IMG/VR virus record: IMGVR_UViG_3300017739_000103
Span: 1-24,690 of that record
Source: a virus
Reading direction: 5' to 3' (one strand)
DNA length: 24,690 nt
Shown: positions 13,291 through 21,226 of the stretch, piece by piece
Numbering within the stretch: position 1 is the first letter of the stretch
Layout of the letters: every line of letters starts with the position of its first letter
The notes under the pieces: generated by a model
What the model saw: only the letters and a program-made list of their open reading frames with translations
Databases searched by the model: none
What the model was told of the DNA's origin: nothing
Translations under genes and position numbers: made by a program

Positions 13291-13817
13291 AGTACGAGAT
13301 TATAGATGACGCGTTTATGCGGTCAGATATTCTTTTCTTCTACGAGTTTGCTCGGCAAAGCTTGTACAAAATAGGTTGGCATGACGGAGATCATGTCGCG
13401 GATGTGGTTGGGCAGCGTAGGATGTTGTACAGCGATTACTCTGAAGAAGACGTAAAGAACTTTGAGTTCTTCCAAAGAATTAGATCTCCTCGGTTGCAAG
13501 AACTGATTGCAGGAAGAAAGCCAGTAAAGCCTTTAGTTAATCTTGTGGAACCATCAAACATTATGTGTAGTCACTCACACTTACACGAAGACAGTTTAAT
13601 TTATTATGTGAACCCAAGGTGGTTACCTGAATATGCGGGAGAAACATTGATCTTTGACGATGTTGGAGAGGAAGCCTCTCGAGCTATTTCGTTTGTCCCG
13701 GGTCGTGTGCTCTGGCTACACACAGAAGTACAACATAGTATCCGACCTCCTAGTCACGCTTGTCCGACATATCGTTTTACTTTTGCGTGTTTCTTTGGAG
13801 CAGGAGAAAGCACTTAG
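13287..13817 (+). CDS. 2OG-Fe(II) oxygenase (prolyl-hydroxylase-like)
   Basis: The double-stranded beta-helix signature is visible: HED (100-102) as the HxD iron ligands, GETLIFDD (118-125), ISFVPGRVLWLHTEVQHSI (134-152) with distal His150, and YRFTFACFF with Arg163 for 2-oxoglutarate. These enzymes hydroxylate proteins, nucleic acids or small molecules using O2 and 2-oxoglutarate. The layout is closest to the prolyl 4-hydroxylase-like group common in marine phages. No ATG fits the 5' end: the likely start is TTG 13287, whose last two bases begin the polymerase stop (TTGA). ATG 13317 would remove ten residues. It is the last gene of the replication operon. Confidence 0.75.
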   Translation: MKYEIIDDAFMRSDILFFYEFARQSLYKIGWHDGDHVADVVGQRRMLYSDYSEEDVKNFEFFQRIRSPRLQELIAGRKPVKPLVNLVEPSNIMCSHSHLHEDSLIYYVNPRWLPEYAGETLIFDDVGEEASRAISFVPGRVLWLHTEVQHSIRPPSHACPTYRFTFACFFGAGEST

Positions 13818-13825
13818 GGAAGGGT

Positions 13826-13862
13826 TGCGGCGAGGCGTTAAGGAGGGATACGCCCCGCCGCG
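13826..13862. terminator. GC-rich hairpin between convergent operons
   Basis: TGCGGCGAGGCGT (13826-13838) pairs with ACGCCCCGCCGCG (13850-13862) over 13 positions with one A-C mismatch and one T-G wobble; the loop is 11 nt. It sits in the 65-bp gap between the oxygenase and endolysin genes, which converge. No T-run follows on either strand, so a factor-assisted or bidirectional roadblock role is more likely than classical intrinsic termination. Confidence 0.55.
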
Positions 13863-13882
13863 CCCGGCCAGGCAGACGCTAC

Positions 13883-14275
13883 TCAATAAGACCAGATCGT
13901 GGGGCGGCGTTCATTGTCTAGGTCATCCAGATGGATAAACCTACGGTTGAAACTTCCTGCCTGTTGTATTCCGATACCGGTGAAGTCCCCAGATTCGAGA
14001 GCCAGGTGCAGGAGATCAAGCGCGTCTTCTCCATGTATCCTGATATCACAAGCGCGACCAGTTGCATGAGCTCCTGGACCGTTCGGCTTTCTTGCTTCGA
14101 TGGGGTGTTCGGGGCTTCTGTATCCGCTGCTGATTGTAAGACCTGTGCCGTATTCAGTGCGAAGTTTTTGCACCTTTGCGACAAAGTTCAAATCCATACC
14201 GTCCTCCCCGGTATGCTGACAACGAAACTCTTCTATTGAGAAATTTTGAAACTGCGACCAATCTTGTTCAGCCAC
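13883..14275 (-). CDS. M15-family peptidase, probable endolysin
   Basis: It probably cleaves peptidoglycan stem peptides at lysis. The peptidase M15 zinc site is present: SSGYRSPEH (49-57), GAHATGRACDIRI (68-80) with His70 and Asp77, and FIHLDD (113-118) with His115. At 130 aa it is a single catalytic domain with no signal peptide or wall-binding module, the usual size in phages of Gram-negative hosts. The start is GTG 14275, eight bases inside the end of the giant virion gene, with AAAGGA six nt upstream. No holin was recognised next to it. A virion-associated function is possible given the late-gene position. Confidence 0.85.
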   Translation of the reverse strand: MAEQDWSQFQNFSIEEFRCQHTGEDGMDLNFVAKVQKLRTEYGTGLTISSGYRSPEHPIEARKPNGPGAHATGRACDIRIHGEDALDLLHLALESGDFTGIGIQQAGSFNRRFIHLDDLDNERRPTIWSY

Positions 14276-17200
14276 GGCGAGTCCTTTCTGCTAGTTCCAT
14301 GTTCCGAGCTATTTCAACAGGGTTATCCCCTAAAAGTCCCGGTGATACAGGCTCTCCAGCTTGCACAGAAGGTACAGGAGCCGAGGCAATCGATGCTTCA
14401 GGCGACGAGAGAGACGATCCTGAAGGGGTGTTTTGTGATCTAAAGTCAAAAGTCTCTGGAGCCGGACTAGGTGCTACTGGCTGTCCTGATGGTCGAACGT
14501 TTGATCCTTCAGGTTTTACAAACAGAGTACTTGGAGCTCCTGATCCAAACACTCTCTGAAAAAGATCTGGTCCGAGCTCCTCTTCTGTAAAGAATGTTTC
14601 CAAAGGAGGGAAAGGTTCGGTTAGAGAAATACGTTCATCAAACTCATCTGATTTGTTGTTAAGAATTTCTACCATTCTTTCAAACTCTCCGGGAGTAAAC
14701 TGCTCCCGTTCAGCAAAAGGAGTTTGAGCCAACCCACGATAAAAAGCTGCCTTGCCTGGATTGTTCTCCACCTCATCGTATAAATCGTTTACCAGTTTAT
14801 CGCCTATCTTTTTAAAGGTAAATTTGCCTCTCAAAGATGCATCCGACACCAGTTTTGGAACACCGTTCTCAGTTAACACTACGTCTACATCATCCATATT
14901 AACGTTTGTGAGAATTGCATTGTTCGCGGTAATCATTAAGTTTTGTTGTGTTCTGAAGCCTTCTTGTTGGCTGTCGTACCACTGTGAGATTGCTTTATAA
15001 GGAGTTACATCGTCCGTTCTTAGTTCTGCGTTGAGCTCTCCTCCCGGTCCAGCAGTGTTTGCTCGTGCAAATTCTCGTGCTGTGTATTCAAGTTTCTTCT
15101 TGTTATCAATTTTAATGCCGCGCAAACCGGTGCTCATGGCAGTGGCTTCGGCAGCTAGATTAACGAATTGACCAGACTTGGAAAGCTCTCCTTCTATTGC
15201 TTTTAGAAGGCGACCTTTTTTAACTCCCTCTGGGTCAGAAGGATCAAGCTCATAGAAGTAGTCTGTAGCAACTGGTGTAACAGCACCCAACAAATGAAGA
15301 AAACTTTTGTTTACGATTTCTCCAAAGTTGTCTGCTTCCATCTCACCAGGTTGGTAACGATAAATTATAGCTCCTGTTTTTGTTCTGCCGGCTCGACCAG
15401 TAACATCCATAGCTCTTTCAAAAAGCAAAGACTCGTCTGTGAAGGGGCGTAGCAATGTTTGCAAGCCTACTAGCGTAGAATTAAGTACGCTTTCCTCGTT
15501 TATCTTTTTTCCTCGAGCGTAGTCTTGCAACGCTGCGTTTGCAGCACTTCCGATAACATCATTTGGAATAAAATATCCAACAGGCAACGCTTCAAACTGC
15601 CCGTCTACGGGCTTGGTCAGATAAATAAATCGTTGTCCTTCGTAAAAACCTGTTGCGGCACTATTGTCCATGCCCTCTTTTTCGTCGTCCGTTAGTCCTA
15701 GCGCGGCAGCGGAGATAGCGGAGGCTGTGGCGGTAGTACCAAAAGTTGTAAAACCCAAACCAGCCATTCTCTTTGTGCCGATTGCATTCATTTGACGAGC
15801 AAGACCATTAGCGGCTTTCTCTCCCAACTCTTGTACAAGCTGTGGGTTTGCAATAGCTTGTTGCTCAAGACCCTTCAAACGAATGATTTGATTGCCCATA
15901 ATATCAATCATTTCAGGAGTGGCTCTGAAGTTCATTTCTTTTGCAGCTTGCGCGAAAGTGTTCCCAGCATTACGAATTGTTTCAGACATAAAGCCGACAA
16001 ACGTACCAAGCACAGGAGCTCTGATGATTTTTCTACCAACTTCAGATATTTTAAAATAAGACGGTTGTGTGTTTGTAACTAAGTCGCCTGTCCAAACATC
16101 AAAGAAGTCATCACCAAAACCGTTTGTTTTTCTTTTGGCTACTCCTTGTTTGATGAACTCATCCGCAAGGTCGTCCCAGAGCTTATATGAAGCAGCACTG
16201 GTTGCGTTGCCTGTTCCTTGGGGCAAGGCATCAAGAAGACTAGCTCTCAGAGCGGCATCATATCTTGCTCTTTCTCCAACCCAAGCGGCTAGCTTATAAA
16301 AAGTATCTGCAAACTGTTGTGCTTTCTGAGGGAGTGTGTAGGGAGATTTTGCAACAGCTTTGGCACCTTTAGCTACTTTATCCGTAACCTCTGTGGGAAT
16401 AATTTTGTCTAGGTTTTCACGCAAGTTCCTAGCAAAAATTTGTAACGAGCTCGTGTTTGGGTTTCTTTCTGCTTGTGCGACCGACCCGGCCATTGTCTCT
16501 GCAATCTCATTGGCTCGAACAGACTCATCAACAATACGCAACCGCCGTGCTTTCTCAAACAAATCTGTTGCCGCTTCTGTTGGGACATTGCCTAGCTTGC
16601 CTATCGTTAAATTAAAAGCATCCATCAAGTCACCGCCTCGTGGCAGAAGACCCTGTGCTGTTAAATAGAAGCTGCCCCCGAGCAAGTTTCTCATGAGAGC
16701 GACAGGATTGTAAGTAACAACCGCTTGTTGCGTTAAAGATTTTAACCTAACCGCTCCTCCGAATATCATACCGAGTGCAGTGGTGTCGTATCCTTTTATC
16801 TGTAAGGCATCAACTAATTCTGTTCGAACAAGATTGCCGCTAAGAGCACCGAACGTTCCGCCAAAAACCGTATCTGTTTTTTCGCCAAGAGTAACAAGAT
16901 CTTTCTTAACTTTTTGATACCTCGCTAGCGCGTCTCCAGTAAGTTCTCCAGCAGCCGCCCGAGCATCAAGCAGAGCCATTTCTGCGGGATCCATGATTAG
17001 AGGATTTAGTTTTGATCCGCTTATTACTTCTTCCGCAGTTGCTGTGATCTCCTTATTGTTGAGCAGATCAGTGTACAATTTGTTTGTTTCTGCGATCCGA
17101 GCAAGGTTTGAGATAGTGTCCGTGTATCGTAGTACAGCCGCACCCTGTCCCTCTTTCATTTCTCCCATTAACTCGCGTAAAACAACAGTACCCGGATCGT

Positions 17201-19055
17201 CCAATATCTTTGATCTTGCCTTCAAGACATCTTGTGATACTTGAAACTTTGGCTCTTTTCTTGACAAGGAAAATTTGAAAAAATCTTTAAAACCTCCTGT
17301 CGCAGATTCTGGTACGACATTCGCAGCGTCTTCAATTGTTATCCCAGGTGTGTTTTCTACGCGTCGGCGAACCTGAGTCAGCACATAGTCTGCTGCTTCT
17401 CTGAGAAGAGGCTCATTGCCAGAGATGTCATATGTGCCATTTGCTCGTTGAGTTATGCCAAACTGAGTCCGATACGCTGGTATCTTCGCCATAGCTAACA
17501 TTACTTCATTGATGGCAGTCTTGATTTTCTTCGGCAGTGTACCTCTTGATTCAAGCTTTGCGAAGTTTCTTACAATATCTTCTAATTCAGCTTCGTTTCG
17601 CCCGATTGTCCGAGCAAACATTCTACGCAGATATCCGTTTTCGTTTTCTTTAAAGTTTCTTCTAAGCCGAAGAAACTCTTCTTCGGCTTTTTTCCCTGCT
17701 CCAAAGTCTCCAGCGTCAAAGCGTCTTTGCAAATCGTCCATGAAACCTTGTGAAAGCTTGTTTCTTTCACTAGCCATGCGCTCTGCAATCTTTTCTATGT
17801 TTGAAACTTTTTCTGGGTTCTTTCTGTACTTGATTAGAGCCTCTGTGTTTCCTTCGAGGTAGTTTATCAAGTCATCATATGTGGTTTGTATGGTTTCTTT
17901 GCCGCCTCTACCCATACGATTGAGTTCTTTGAGATATGTAACAGCCTCTTTGTGAAACGAGTTTAAGTTTTTCAACGCTAGTTTTTCGGTGGCTTTTATA
18001 TTTCCTGTCACATCATCAATACGAGACATAACTGCTGAAGCTAAACCGCGATCACTTGTGAGGTATTGATTAAACACTTTTCCGGTTTTATCAACTAGCT
18101 GACCAACTTTTGTGCTAGCAAATTTTTGTCCCAGAATGTCGTAGCCGTTTGACACAACATCTCCAAGACGTTCGCCTCCGGTAGCAGGAACAGGTAAATC
18201 TCTAACTATTTGACTTGTTCCACCAGCTACTTTGCCAGTGCCCGAAAGAAAAGCACCGGCAGCCGGTATCGCTACATCGCCTAGAAGAATGCCCACAGCC
18301 GCTGACTCTGTGCCTATTCTAAACTTGTTCCTAAATCGAGTGGCGGCTCTTTCTCTACCTACAAGCCCTGTGTCATCTTCGGTTCGTAGACCTTCAGGCA
18401 AAATATCGAAATGATCTGCTAGTGTTGATGTGCCACCGGGGGCAACAATTGCATCCGATAGTCCAGCGGCAACACTTGTTGCGGCACCTGTTTGAAAACG
18501 CCCAACAACTCTTCCTCCGGCTCGAACAGCCGCGCTTTGTGACCTAGCTCCGTATGTCGGAGCCAGAATAACCTGTCCTGCTTTTGTTTTGCCAAATGCC
18601 TGTGCGCCTCTAAACAGACTTGTAGCCGCAGGAATTATCTCCGTTCCTGCTCTTACTGCTTGCCCTGTTTTTCCGGCTGTTGATGCCCAGCCGATTACAG
18701 GTATGGATGCGGTCACAAAAGTGGAAAGTAGTTCTGCTACTTCACCAGCCTCAGTTTCTGGATCAAGCCCAGTTACATCTCTGATGTATTGAAAAAACTG
18801 ATCGTTGTACTCAAGAGTGTTGGTATCAAAAAAGTAATCAGAAGCCAAAAGAGGAAGTGAAATAATTCCTTCTGGAACACCAAGGATCCCAGATCCAATG
18901 CCCTTGCCAATATCTCCTACTTGAGAGAATGTAAAAAAGTCTTGTTCGTCTGGAGAGTCGGGAACAAATGCTTGAACAGGTGCAACAGCGGGTACGGTTG
19001 AAGTTACAGGTTTTACGCCACCAGATTTTCCACCACTAAAATCAAAAGTTGCCAT
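14268..19055 (-). CDS. Giant virion protein, putative internal/ejection protein (1595 aa)
   Basis: It is the largest gene in the window, 1595 aa. The N-terminal 130 residues are hydrophobic and Gly-rich (GIGSGILGVPEGIISLPLLA). Ala/Gly-rich stretches follow, then a long charged helical region (about 340-620) with many Lys/Glu/Arg. A middle region contains VVTYNPVALMRNLLGG and FVGFMSETIRNAGNTFAQAA. The last 110 residues are Pro/Ser-rich and probably disordered. Size, composition and place among tail and lysis genes fit podovirus internal virion proteins ejected with DNA, or phage polyvalent proteins. No lysozyme or transglycosylase motif was recognised. It starts three bases after the stop of the 400-aa gene. 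Confidence 0.65.
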   Translation of the reverse strand: MATFDFSGGKSGGVKPVTSTVPAVAPVQAFVPDSPDEQDFFTFSQVGDIGKGIGSGILGVPEGIISLPLLASDYFFDTNTLEYNDQFFQYIRDVTGLDPETEAGEVAELLSTFVTASIPVIGWASTAGKTGQAVRAGTEIIPAATSLFRGAQAFGKTKAGQVILAPTYGARSQSAAVRAGGRVVGRFQTGAATSVAAGLSDAIVAPGGTSTLADHFDILPEGLRTEDDTGLVGRERAATRFRNKFRIGTESAAVGILLGDVAIPAAGAFLSGTGKVAGGTSQIVRDLPVPATGGERLGDVVSNGYDILGQKFASTKVGQLVDKTGKVFNQYLTSDRGLASAVMSRIDDVTGNIKATEKLALKNLNSFHKEAVTYLKELNRMGRGGKETIQTTYDDLINYLEGNTEALIKYRKNPEKVSNIEKIAERMASERNKLSQGFMDDLQRRFDAGDFGAGKKAEEEFLRLRRNFKENENGYLRRMFARTIGRNEAELEDIVRNFAKLESRGTLPKKIKTAINEVMLAMAKIPAYRTQFGITQRANGTYDISGNEPLLREAADYVLTQVRRRVENTPGITIEDAANVVPESATGGFKDFFKFSLSRKEPKFQVSQDVLKARSKILDDPGTVVLRELMGEMKEGQGAAVLRYTDTISNLARIAETNKLYTDLLNNKEITATAEEVISGSKLNPLIMDPAEMALLDARAAAGELTGDALARYQKVKKDLVTLGEKTDTVFGGTFGALSGNLVRTELVDALQIKGYDTTALGMIFGGAVRLKSLTQQAVVTYNPVALMRNLLGGSFYLTAQGLLPRGGDLMDAFNLTIGKLGNVPTEAATDLFEKARRLRIVDESVRANEIAETMAGSVAQAERNPNTSSLQIFARNLRENLDKIIPTEVTDKVAKGAKAVAKSPYTLPQKAQQFADTFYKLAAWVGERARYDAALRASLLDALPQGTGNATSAASYKLWDDLADEFIKQGVAKRKTNGFGDDFFDVWTGDLVTNTQPSYFKISEVGRKIIRAPVLGTFVGFMSETIRNAGNTFAQAAKEMNFRATPEMIDIMGNQIIRLKGLEQQAIANPQLVQELGEKAANGLARQMNAIGTKRMAGLGFTTFGTTATASAISAAALGLTDDEKEGMDNSAATGFYEGQRFIYLTKPVDGQFEALPVGYFIPNDVIGSAANAALQDYARGKKINEESVLNSTLVGLQTLLRPFTDESLLFERAMDVTGRAGRTKTGAIIYRYQPGEMEADNFGEIVNKSFLHLLGAVTPVATDYFYELDPSDPEGVKKGRLLKAIEGELSKSGQFVNLAAEATAMSTGLRGIKIDNKKKLEYTAREFARANTAGPGGELNAELRTDDVTPYKAISQWYDSQQEGFRTQQNLMITANNAILTNVNMDDVDVVLTENGVPKLVSDASLRGKFTFKKIGDKLVNDLYDEVENNPGKAAFYRGLAQTPFAEREQFTPGEFERMVEILNNKSDEFDERISLTEPFPPLETFFTEEELGPDLFQRVFGSGAPSTLFVKPEGSNVRPSGQPVAPSPAPETFDFRSQNTPSGSSLSSPEASIASAPVPSVQAGEPVSPGLLGDNPVEIARNMELAERTRRG
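14677..14709 (-). repeat. 33-bp dispersed repeat, copy A
   Basis: This segment matches 31 of 33 positions with 19202-19234 in the same orientation. Here it encodes REQFTPGEFER in the giant virion protein. It contains a perfect inverted repeat, CGGGAG (14690-14695) and CTCCCG (14703-14708), around a 7-nt loop. Confidence 0.85.
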
Positions 19056-19058
19056 ACG

Positions 19059-20261
19059 TTATCTCTGCGTAAGAAGCTTGTTAAGCACTGTCCGAACGTT
19101 TTCTGCGGATTTAGAGTCTAGCGCACCACCGTTTCTCGTGTAAAAAACAGCAGTGGGTGGAATCTGTGTGCCATCGAATCCTTGCACCATAAGTTCTACT
19201 CCTTTCAAACTCTCTGGGAGTAAACTGCTCTCGTCGTCGGGCGTAACAAACTTATTGAACGCAAAATCTTGCGCCCCAAACGGAGTGAGAGCTTTTCCTG
19301 CATTAAAGTCTAAAATTCGAGTGTCAGTGGCAGTCTCTGACGGTCTAATTATTACTCCACCTTTTTGCTGTACCGCTCCCTCTAGCCGTGAAACGAATAT
19401 CTTCAACTCTCTTGGGTTGTCTATGTCTTCGGTTTTACCAAGTTCAACCTTTTGAAGATAGGCTTGCAAGTCTATGTCTGGATTTGTCAAGTCGTCGTAC
19501 AGTCTCTCCCCTACAGTACCTCCTTCCCGTTGGATAGAGTCTGTGAGTTTTCTTAAATCACTCTCGCCCTCTTTGCCGAGTGAGCGTAGGTGTGCCTGTA
19601 GAGCTTGCATGTCTTTAAAGAAAGGCAGTTGTCCATCTACCGGAGCTCCGTATGTTATCAGGCCCGTTTGTCCATCTACCGCCGCTCCAATTTGAGACAA
19701 CTCTTTTGAAAACTTGAGGTTAACCTTACGTTGCGACGCATACGCTTTTTCCAATCTGTCCCGTGCTTCTTGATCTTTTTTGTCTTTCAACTGTGCAACA
19801 GCAATATCTGTCGCTAGATTTTTTTCTCTGCGCTTGCCGATTTTATCAATCGTGGGAATCAATGCATTAGCGATGTTCTGTGTTGTTGAGTCACTCCCAC
19901 CCGCAGCAATTCGAGCACCGAGTTCTAAAAGATCAAACCCTGACTCTGAGCGTACTCGTGAAGGATCTCGCATACCGTACAGTCTTGCAAGTGAGCCCTC
20001 TAATCCACCAATCGGTTGTACCGTTGCGGCATCTCCCTCGCCCACCATTTCAAAACCAGGAGCAACGCCTCCATATAAGTCTAGTTCGCTGTATATATTG
20101 TTCGCTATGCCGCCACCAGAAAAAGACTGAACTGGTTGCATTGCCGCTTGTTCACCAGTTTGTGCCGCGTCCATCAACTCTTTCGAAGAAGCTAGAATAC
20201 CAATCGCCTGACGAGCCCTACCGGGCTTACGAAACATACGCCTATTGCCACCTTTAACCAT
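19059..20261 (-). CDS. Putative virion structural protein (400 aa)
   Basis: The N-terminus is basic (MVKGGNRRMFRKPGRARQ). An Ala/Gly/Gln-rich section follows, with FSGGGIANNIYSELDLYGG (48-66). Then a charged helical stretch (KIGKRREKNL through KFSKELSQIGAA, about 140-205), a short internal repeat VDGQ (twice around residues 193-208) and a beta-rich C-terminal part. The ribosome site GGGAGG lies in the last codons of the upstream gene. No family is recognised beyond similarity in style to structural proteins next to internal virion proteins in marine podovirus-like genomes. It sits between the giant protein and the Gln-rich protein in one unbroken late unit. Confidence 0.65.
   Translation of the reverse strand: MVKGGNRRMFRKPGRARQAIGILASSKELMDAAQTGEQAAMQPVQSFSGGGIANNIYSELDLYGGVAPGFEMVGEGDAATVQPIGGLEGSLARLYGMRDPSRVRSESGFDLLELGARIAAGGSDSTTQNIANALIPTIDKIGKRREKNLATDIAVAQLKDKKDQEARDRLEKAYASQRKVNLKFSKELSQIGAAVDGQTGLITYGAPVDGQLPFFKDMQALQAHLRSLGKEGESDLRKLTDSIQREGGTVGERLYDDLTNPDIDLQAYLQKVELGKTEDIDNPRELKIFVSRLEGAVQQKGGVIIRPSETATDTRILDFNAGKALTPFGAQDFAFNKFVTPDDESSLLPESLKGVELMVQGFDGTQIPPTAVFYTRNGGALDSKSAENVRTVLNKLLTQR
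19202..19234 (-). repeat. 33-bp dispersed repeat, copy B
   Basis: This is the second copy of the repeat at 14677-14709, with two C-to-T differences on the plus strand. Here it encodes DESSLLPESLKG in the 400-aa protein, a different reading frame from copy A. The inverted repeat is retained on the plus strand through G-T wobble pairs. Confidence 0.85.
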
Positions 20262-20263
20262 GG

Positions 20264-21226
20264 TTATCCTCCCGAATAAGCAAAGGGATTACCAAACGCA
20301 CGACCAGCACCGAGGAGCGCGATGCCTGTTCCTAGTAACGCCGACCGTCTGTCGCCTCCACCGCCTTGTGCTGGAGAAGTTGTATATGTTGTAGGTGTCG
20401 TCGGTTGTCCGGCAAAGATATCAGAAACAAAACCAAGGCGACGATATGGTTCTTGGACGCCTTCCATTTGAGATCTCAGTTGAGCGTCAAGCACAGACTG
20501 ATCATATGCCATGCTGTCTCGTCCAAGTTGCTGTAGGGTAGCTACATCTTGTAGACCTTGATCTTGAGCTTGCTGTGCAAGATTTGAATACATGACACCA
20601 GCCTGACCCATTTGCGTTCCTGTTTGTCCAAGCAACTCTGCAATTCCAAGTTGACGACGTTTCTCCTCTTCGAAGGCTTGTTGCGCCATTCCTGATGCAG
20701 TCTGGAATCCTTGATACTTCAGATTACCAATTGTTTCCTGACGTTGCTTTTCAAAGTCACGAGCCGCAGCTTGTTGAGATAGTGCAGCACGAGTGCTACC
20801 AAATGCGCCTTGTTGTATTGCAGCTTGTTTCGCTAAATTTTCGGACTGTAATTGCTGTTCCCGTATTCTTTCTAGGGCAGGATCAAGAACTAGCTGTTCA
20901 TATGGATTCATGAAACGTCCGATACCGCTAGGATCGAACTGTCCTCCTGCTTGCCTTGCCATTTCTGCTTGCTGTCGAGCATAGTCAGCGGCTAGTGCTG
21001 TCTGGGCTGAAGCATCATCAAGCAGTCCCTGATATGCGCCGATGCCACCTTTACCTAATTCTTCTGCCTGAATAAGAAGAGGGTCACGTTCCGCGAGAAA
21101 GGTTTCGTAATCTACGGTAGGTTGAGGTTGATTAAGGATTTGTTTAGCAGAGGCATAAACATCCTTCTGCATCTCTTCCTGATACGGTTGAAGTCGAACC
21201 TCTTGAATTGTTGTTTGTGTAGACAT
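20264..21226 (-). CDS. Gln/Ala-rich virion structural protein (320 aa)
   Basis: The protein is mostly helical and rich in Gln and Ala, with long coiled-coil-like stretches (ADYARQQAEMARQAGG, LERIREQQLQSENLAKQAA). A RFMNPYEQLVLDPALERI motif (about 104-121) and a following GAFGSTRAALSQQ are recurrent, from memory, in structural proteins of marine phages. The C-terminus is Gly-rich and turn-forming. It is likely an internal or tail-associated virion component rather than an enzyme. Its ATG overlaps the stop of the upstream 480-aa gene by one base (TAATG), and its own stop lies two bases before the next gene. Confidence 0.7.
   Translation of the reverse strand: MSTQTTIQEVRLQPYQEEMQKDVYASAKQILNQPQPTVDYETFLAERDPLLIQAEELGKGGIGAYQGLLDDASAQTALAADYARQQAEMARQAGGQFDPSGIGRFMNPYEQLVLDPALERIREQQLQSENLAKQAAIQQGAFGSTRAALSQQAAARDFEKQRQETIGNLKYQGFQTASGMAQQAFEEEKRRQLGIAELLGQTGTQMGQAGVMYSNLAQQAQDQGLQDVATLQQLGRDSMAYDQSVLDAQLRSQMEGVQEPYRRLGFVSDIFAGQPTTPTTYTTSPAQGGGGDRRSALLGTGIALLGAGRAFGNPFAYSGG

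Noticed and set aside
13654-13938. 94-aa rightward frame spanning the oxygenase end and the convergent hairpin
   Set aside because: It runs through the GC-rich hairpin and into the antisense of the endolysin; the sequence is Arg/Leu-rich and shadow-like.
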